The notes beneath the pieces were generated by a model. The model did no database searches. It was not told where the DNA came from and saw only the letters and a program-made list of their open reading frames with translations. From the NCBI RefSeq assembly GCF_024460475.1, contig NZ_JANFYN010000006.1:12141-76140 (forward strand): a stretch of DNA of 64,000 bases, given 5' to 3'. Shown here piece after piece: positions 57,690-64,000 of this stretch. Both the position numbers and the translations under genes were made by a program. The number at the start of each line of letters is the position of its first letter. Position 1 is the stretch's first letter. This DNA is from Holdemanella sp. MSK.7.32 (GTDB taxonomy: Bacteria > Bacillota_I > Bacilli_A > Erysipelotrichales > Erysipelotrichaceae).

Positions 57690-59036
57690 ATGTTGAAGAA
57701 CTTGAAGAGAGCATCGGCGATCATGTTGTCGCTTGCGATGGCTGTTCAGTTCGGATTGGCAGATACTTACTATGCGAATACGCTATCAGAAGAACCAATA
57801 ATAGAAGAAACCCAAGAACAAGAACCGGTAACGGTTGAAGAGGGTTCGCAACAAGTGGCTGTCGAACAAACTGAAGCGCCTGCAATAGATGCGAAAGAAG
57901 AGTTTGTACAAGTGCCTGAAACCAAGTCTGTAACATTAAGTTATGTAGCTGAAGATGGAACAATATTACAAGATGCTACCACTCATGAGTATGAGATGGG
58001 TTACAGCTTGAATTCGGATGCAAGTGTGATGTTGAATTTTGATGGTTATACCCTAAAAGATGTAGTTATGAATGATTCACAAATCGTAGCTGCAGCCCAG
58101 GCAAATTTAAATGTGACTTCAGATTTGACAAGTGTGAAATTTGTTTACCAGAAGGTAATGACAGAATCGCACCCAGAAGCAAATGAAGCTCAAGAAGAAA
58201 ACAAAACTGAAGAAAAAACAGAAGAAGATGCTGAGGCAGACCCAGAAGCGAAGGAAGAATTACCAGAGTATCCTGCATTTGATATGAGTGCTACAGCTGG
58301 AAACGTAACCGTTCATGTAACGGCGGCCGAAGGTGTTTTACCTAGTGGTGCACAATTAATCGTTAAGCGTGTTACAAGAAAAGCTATTTTGAACGCTGTT
58401 GAAGAAACAGTTACGGAAAAGGATAAAGAGGTTGATTCAGCTATAGCTCTGGATATTACGATTGTGAATGCAGATGGTATCGAAATTCAACCAAACGGAA
58501 TTGTTAATGTTAGCTTTGAAAATGTAGCAGTTGGTGGTGAAGAAGTCAATGTTTACCATGTTACAGATGATGCAAGTACAGTAACTGAGGTTGCTACAAA
58601 TACACAAAGCTTTGATGCAAATCACTTCTCAATTTATGTTATTACGGGTGAAAAGAAAGTCGAATTGACAACATTTAACTTTGTTGCCGAAGGTAATACA
58701 GTCAGTACACAAATTGTTAAAACGGGGGATACATTGATTACTCCTACTGCTCCAGATATTGCTGGAAAAGCATTTGTGGAATGGCAAGAAAATGGATCTA
58801 AGTTTGATGGTTTTGGTGAACAGACAATTACTAAGACTGAAACTCGTACAATTACTGCAAAATACGAAGACGCATTATATGTTTACTTCTATAATCCAGA
58901 AGGAACACAGATTATGCGTACAGAAAAAGTTGCAGACCACGATGGTCATGATTACTCACACGTATCTTATGATGTTGACGCAACTCACAAATTAGTTGGT
59001 GGGCAGCAGAAGCCAGTGGTACGGATAATATTGTAA
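57690..59036 (+). CDS. N-terminal part of a giant surface adhesin, ended by a frameshift
   Basis: The ATG at 57690 follows AAGGAGGA by ten bases. A signal peptide (RASAIMLSLAMAVQFGLADT) is followed by a Glu/Pro/Gln-rich stretch. Next come a MucBP-like segment (SVTLSYVAEDGTILQDATT), an acidic linker, a domain ending SFDANHFSIYVIT and an InlB-type repeat (EFTFNFVAEGN-like, with AFVEWQENG). The frame stops at 59034-59036 after a 448-residue product whose last residues (QQKPVVRIIL) are unrelated to the domain. The natural continuation is in the -1 frame from 59003. A missing G in the run at 59001-59003 explains it. Confidence 0.85.
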   Translation: MLKNLKRASAIMLSLAMAVQFGLADTYYANTLSEEPIIEETQEQEPVTVEEGSQQVAVEQTEAPAIDAKEEFVQVPETKSVTLSYVAEDGTILQDATTHEYEMGYSLNSDASVMLNFDGYTLKDVVMNDSQIVAAAQANLNVTSDLTSVKFVYQKVMTESHPEANEAQEENKTEEKTEEDAEADPEAKEELPEYPAFDMSATAGNVTVHVTAAEGVLPSGAQLIVKRVTRKAILNAVEETVTEKDKEVDSAIALDITIVNADGIEIQPNGIVNVSFENVAVGGEEVNVYHVTDDASTVTEVATNTQSFDANHFSIYVITGEKKVELTTFNFVAEGNTVSTQIVKTGDTLITPTAPDIAGKAFVEWQENGSKFDGFGEQTITKTETRTITAKYEDALYVYFYNPEGTQIMRTEKVADHDGHDYSHVSYDVDATHKLVGGQQKPVVRIIL

Positions 59037-62000
59037 CTAACATTGCAGTTCCAGAAGGAAGTACTTCTGTAAATGTATATGCGATTATTAAAAAAGGGAA
59101 TTGGGTAACTTTTGATTCTGATGGTGGAAGTGCAATTGATTCTCAATTCGTATTTGACAAAATCTCTCTAAATGATCAAACAACACCTACAAAGCCTGGC
59201 TATGAATTTGCTGGTTGGTACAATGGAACAGAAAAAGTAGAGAATGATGCAACTATTAGTTCTCCAATGACGTTAACAGCACATTGGATACCAAAACAAG
59301 TTAGCTATACAGTTATTCACTGGTGGGAAAATGCCGATGATGATGGATATTCATTCCATGAATCTGAAAACAAAACTGGTCTTACTGGAACAGAAGCAAA
59401 CGCAAAGGCAAAATCTTATGAAGGATTTACAGCACAACCAGTTACTAAAAAGACAATCAAGGGTGATGGCTCAACAATCGTTAGTGTTTACTATAAGAGA
59501 AATATGTATGATGTTAAGTTCTATAGTTATTCTTCTTGGTATACATCATCAAAAGAATATACGGATTTAAGAATTACCGCAAAATATGGTCAAGATATTA
59601 GTAAGAAGTGGCCAACTTACAAAGGAAGTTCAACATGGAGAACTAATGATGGTAGTGGTGCATACCAAGTAAACATCGGTACAATGCCATTAGGCGGAGC
59701 AAAATTTTATGGTCCTAAAACAGGTGATGAATATGAAACAGCATACTACTATGTAGAAGCATTGCCAGGTGAAGCAAGTGATGTGACAGTAAGTGGCATT
59801 CGATATAAATTAGATCATAAAGATACGTCTCCAGGAGAAGGATATGTAGTTACAAAGGAAGATCAATATCCATTGACTGGTTATACATTTAATGAAAATG
59901 TAAGTACAAAGATACGTAGTAAGTACAATAATGCAAAATTCTACTACACTCGTAATTCTTATAAAATCAGATATATCAATAATGGTAAAGAAGATAAATC
60001 GGTAGAAAAGAAGTATGAACAAAGTATTTCAAGTGAGAACTATACTCCTACAAGACCTAGTTCACTTCCAGAATACTATGTATTCGATGGATGGTATGAA
60101 AACGAACTTTGTGAAGGTGAAGCATATGATTTTACTGGTAAGAAGATGCCAGCTCAAAATGTTACGTTATACGCAAAGTGGACGGCTTCTAATGTTAAGT
60201 TCAATTATAACTTGAATAATCCTGAAGGTACTGTAGATAAGGATACTAAGAATGTAGAAGCTGGTACAGTAGCTAGTACAGTATTACCAAGTATTCCAAC
60301 AATCAATGAATATTCATTTGCGGGTTGGTATTATGCGGATGGTAATGGAAATATTACTTCGGAAGTATTCAATACAAATAACACAATTACTAGAGATACA
60401 AGTATCGTTGGTAAATGGTTGTATAAAGGTGAATTAAGAGTTGTTTATAAGCCTGGTAGTGAAACTGGCGCAACCGTTCCTACAGATGGTAAGGTTTATG
60501 CTGGTGGAGCAAGAGTCACTGTAGCTGGTAATGCGACTACTACTTCAGGTAAGAAATTCTTAGGTTGGGAATTAAATGGAAACGTTTATAAGCCTGGACA
60601 GTCATTTGAAGTAAACAAGGACATTGCGAATAAGGATAATCAGATTATCTTAACGGCAACTTGGGGTAATGCAGAAACTTCTACAACATTGACTTATGAT
60701 CCTGGTAATGGAATTGGTAAAGTTAAGACAGTTAATGTCATGAATAATGTGGCAGTCGAAATTGAAGCTCATGATTCTGATGTATTAGGCTTTACTGCTC
60801 CAGTAGCAGAAGGTAAAGAATACTACTTTGCAGGTTGGGCTGATTCTAAAACAGGAAATGCAACTTATGCAGATGGACAAACAATCAATATTGATGCGAA
60901 TGGTGAAAACGTTCTATATGCAGTTTGGGTTGAAAAGACTGAAATCACATTGGTTGCGAATAGTGGTACACGTACTTATAACGGTGCTGAACAGTCAATC
61001 GAAGGTTTTGAATCAACTACAATGAATGGCTACACAGTATCTGGATTAACGGCAGTAACTAAGGGTACAAATGTTGGTGAATATACGAACACTGTATTTG
61101 ATGGAACGGCTAAGGTTGAAAAAGATGGTGTTGATGTAACGGATAAAGTGGTTGTAAAGACTCGTGCTGGTAAGTTAGTTATTACGCCTAAGTCAATCAA
61201 TACGCAAGAAATCACAGTAACTAAACCTGCTGATTCTCAGTATGATGGTAATGAACACAAGAATAAACCAACTGTTAAAGATGGTGAAAAAGTATTAGTG
61301 GAAGATACAGATTACACATTGTATTACAGTGAAGATGTTATCAATGCTGGTACAGTAACTGTAACGATTACAGGTAAGGGTAATTATTCACAAGAAACTA
61401 CAGTTGATTACCAAATTACTCCACGAACAGTTAAATTAACGAGTGGATCTGATTCTAAGACTTATGATGGAACTCCATTAGTTAAACATAATGTAACACC
61501 AAGTGAAGATGGTTTCGTAAAAGATGATGGTGCGACTTATGAGTTTACTGGATCTCAGACAAATGTTGGTACAAGTGACAATACATTTACTTATGCATTA
61601 AAAGATGGAACATTAGCTTCTAACTATATTATTACAACTGAAGCAGGTAAGTTAACGGTTAACCCAGTAACAGATGAAGTAACAGTGACTATTAAAGAAC
61701 ATAGTGCTGAACATGTCTATGATGGAACTGAAAAGACTGTAACTGGATATGATGTTAAGTCAATCAGCAATAAGCATTATACAAAAGATGATTTCACATT
61801 TACTGGTAAAACTGAGGTTAAGGGTACAAATGTTGGTGAATATCCAATGAATGTACAAGCATCAGATTTCACAAATAACAGTCATAACTTCACAAATGTA
61901 ACATTCGTTATTGAAGATGGATCATTAAAGATTACGCCTAAATCAATCAATCCTGAAGATGAAAAGACTGGTATTCAGGTAACTAAGCCTGACGATACAA

Positions 62001-64000
62001 TGTACAATGGCGAAGAACAGAAGAACAAGCCAACTGTAGAAGATACAAAGACAGGTGCAACACTTGTTGAAAATGTAGATTACACATTATCTTATACAGC
62101 AGCAGTCAACGCAGGTACAGTTGAAGTAACAATTACAGGTATTGGAAACTACACAGGAACAGCGAAGACTTCTTATGAAATTACTAAGCGTAATGTAACA
62201 TTGACAAGTGCAACTGATTCTAAGCCTTATGACAAGACTCCATTGACAAATAGTAATGTAACTATTGGTGGCGATGGATTCGTTAAGGATGAAGGTGCTA
62301 CTTATAATGTAACTGGTAGTCAGACAGAAAAAGGTACAAGTAAGAACACATTTACTTATAAATTGAAGTCAAACACAAAAGCTTCTAACTACACTATCGA
62401 AGTAGGCTATGGTGATCTAATAGTCACAAGTCAAGATGGAGAAGTTGTAGTCGTAATTACTGGACGTAATGGAACGTTCCCATATGATGGAACTGAAAAG
62501 AGTGTCAAAGGTTATGATGTATCGATTACTCAGGGTAGTACTTATACAGAAGCAGATTTCACATTCAGTGGAAATGATGAAGTTAAGGGTACTGATGCTA
62601 ATACATATCCAATGGGATTAAAGGTAAGTGATTTCACAAATAACAATACGAACTACAGTTCTGTAACGTTCGTAGTAAATGATGGATCATTAGTAATTAA
62701 TCCTAAGTCAATCATTCCTGATGGACCGGATACTCCAGATGAAAAGAAGACTGGTATTGAAGTCACAGATCCTGAAGGTTCAATCTATGATGGTTTACCA
62801 CATGTAAATCCATTAACAGTAACAGATACTAAGACTGGTAAGGAACTAGAAGAAAACAAAGATTACACATTGACATATGTAGGTGATGTAGTCAATGTTG
62901 GAACAGTGAAAGTAAAAGTCAAAGGTATTGGAAACTATACAGGTGAATTTACTAAGAAATATCAGATTACTCCAAGAGAATATACAGTGACAACAGACAG
63001 TGCTGAAAAGCCTTATGATGGAACTGCATTAACAGCTGGTGGTAGAGTTAACAACTTAGTAGATGACGAAACAGTTACATTAAAGATAACTGGTAGTCAG
63101 ACTGAGGTTGGTTCTTCTAACAATACTTATAGTTTAACTTGGGATGGTTCTGCAAAAGAAAAGAACTATACTCATGGAACAGATTCTATTGGATTATTAA
63201 CAGTTACTCCTAAGTCAATTATTCCTAGTGATACAAATGGTATTGTAGTAACAAAACCTGCTGATTCTAAGTATGATGGTAATGTTCATGAAAATAGACC
63301 GGTAGTCAAAGATACTAAGACGGGTGCAACGTTAGTTGAAGGTACAGATTACACATTATCTTATAAGGGTGATACTACAAATGCTGGTACAGTAACAGTA
63401 ACGATTACTGGTGCTGGAAACTACACAGGTAGTCATAACGTAGAATATCAAATCACTAAGCGTAATGTAACATTGACAAGTGCAACTGATTCTAAGGTTT
63501 ATGATAAGACTCCATTAACAAACAGCAATATAACAATTGGTGGTGATGGATTCGCTAAATTAGAGGGTGCATCTTACAATGTAACTGGATCTCAGACAAA
63601 CGTTGGAGATAGTAACAATGAATTTACTTACAAGTTGAACGATGATACGAAGGCTTCTAACTACAACATCGAAGTTAAGTTTGGTAAATTATATATCACA
63701 ACTCAAGATGGACAAGTGATCGTAGTCATTACGGGTCATAAAAAAACATATGATTATGATGGAACTGAAAAGACTGTGAGCGGATATGATGTATCCATTA
63801 CTGAAGGTAGTACGTATGCAGAAGCAGATTTCACATTCAATGGAAATGCTGAAGTGAAAGCGACTGCAGCCAATACGTATCCAATGGGATTGAAGGTAAG
63901 TGATTTCACAAATAACAATACGAACTACAGTTCTGTAACGTTTGTAGTAAATGATGGATCATTAGTAATTAATCCTAAGTCAATCATTCCTGATGGACCG
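59003..64000 (+). CDS. Continuation of the adhesin in the -1 frame: InlB B-type and MBG-type repeats, runs past window end
   Basis: Open without a stop from 59003 to 64000. After AAEASGTDNIVTN it continues with Listeria-Bacteroides (InlB B) repeats such as TPTKPGYEFAGWYNG and PEYYVFDGWYEN, repeated to about 60.9 kb. From about 60.95 kb onward there are MBG/YDG-type modules, for example TYDGTPLVKHNVTPSEDG, VYDGTEKTVTGYDV and YDGNEHKNKPTVKDG. The pattern is that of a cell-wall stalk carrying binding domains at its tip. The C-terminal anchor (LPXTG) would lie beyond the window. A 1272-bp higher-order repeat is embedded (see separate entry). Confidence 0.85.
62183..64000 (+). repeat. 1272-bp higher-order repeat in the adhesin (424 residues, multi-MBG unit)
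   Basis: Positions 62183-62728 align with 63455-64000 at a constant shift of 1272 bp. The last 100 bp (62629-62728 against 63901-64000) differ at one position. Smaller MBG modules of about 80-110 residues vary within the unit. The shift is a multiple of three, so the frame is kept. The second copy is cut by the window edge. Confidence 0.8.

Noticed and set aside
58998..59010. Programmed -1 frameshift in the adhesin
   Set aside because: No X-XXY-YYZ slippery heptamer and no clear downstream pseudoknot; a missing G explains the break better.
60950..64000. Regular repeats that might suggest a CRISPR-like array
   Set aside because: They are in-frame protein repeats (MBG type) within a continuous coding frame.

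Overview
The window is AT-rich chromosomal DNA from a low-GC Gram-positive bacterium. Evidence includes AGGAGG-type ribosome sites, CIRCE-like heat-shock operators, a SufCDSUB iron-sulfur operon with a short SufD, PrsA-like foldases, LspA, a FprA flavodiiron protein, and a type VII-like locus with WXG100 proteins. The mix fits Erysipelotrichia (Solobacterium/Bulleidia/Holdemania type) best, but this is inference from gene content, not a phylogeny. No rRNA, insertion sequence, prophage or CRISPR array was seen.

Layout. 1-1.9 kb: a partial M20 dipeptidase, an Hsp20 chaperone with two CIRCE-like operators, and a LURP-one protein, all on the minus strand. 1.9-7.9 kb: a signalling block with a short terminated transcript, an arylsulfotransferase, a small alarmone synthetase, two OmpR-type regulators, one histidine kinase and an M24 peptidase. 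Three promoters here share TTAAG repeats placed 10 bp before the -10. 7.9-10.4 kb: mnmE, tsaC, a candidate structured small RNA and a small protein. 10.4-15 kb: tRNA-Leu, then a tight operon of LRR protein, DUF2201/VWA protein, MoxR-type ATPase and SagB-like oxidoreductase. 15-20 kb: a coiled-coil membrane protein, tRNA-Thr, an O-antigen-ligase-type protein, an M23 peptidase and RsmF. 20-29.6 kb: FprA, NagA, a DeoR repressor divergent from a transaldolase/FSA-type aldolase, ClpB under two CIRCE-like sites, a sirtuin, CysE and a TPR membrane protein.

30.2-39.4 kb is a compact type VII secretion-like locus: FHA protein, EssB-like kinase-fold membrane protein, Ig-like protein, EssC-like ATPase, YukD-like protein, two WXG100 proteins, a 57-residue helical protein, a candidate effector and a DUF4176 protein. 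39.4-41.3 kb: two PrsA-like foldases. 41.5-46.6 kb: sufCDSUB followed by 5-formyl-THF cyclo-ligase. 46.6-50.7 kb: an SGNH esterase, an unknown protein, a YqeK-like hydrolase, a cold-shock protein and an LRR protein. 50.7-51.6 kb: an orphan MazF/PemK-like toxin with a repeat-bearing small RNA behind it and a short coupled reading-frame remnant ahead of it. 51.7-57.5 kb: flavodoxin-like protein, PadR, DUF1700 membrane protein, AarF/UbiB-like kinase, LspA, RluD and dCMP deaminase.

From 57.7 kb to the edge lies a very large surface adhesin (signal peptide, InlB B-type repeats, MBG-type repeats). It is interrupted by a -1 frameshift at a G run near 59003 and contains a 1272-bp higher-order repeat. 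The most unusual points are the compact T7-like locus, the paired CIRCE promoters, the TTAAG-N10 promoter set, a run of apparently leaderless genes, and two candidate small RNAs.
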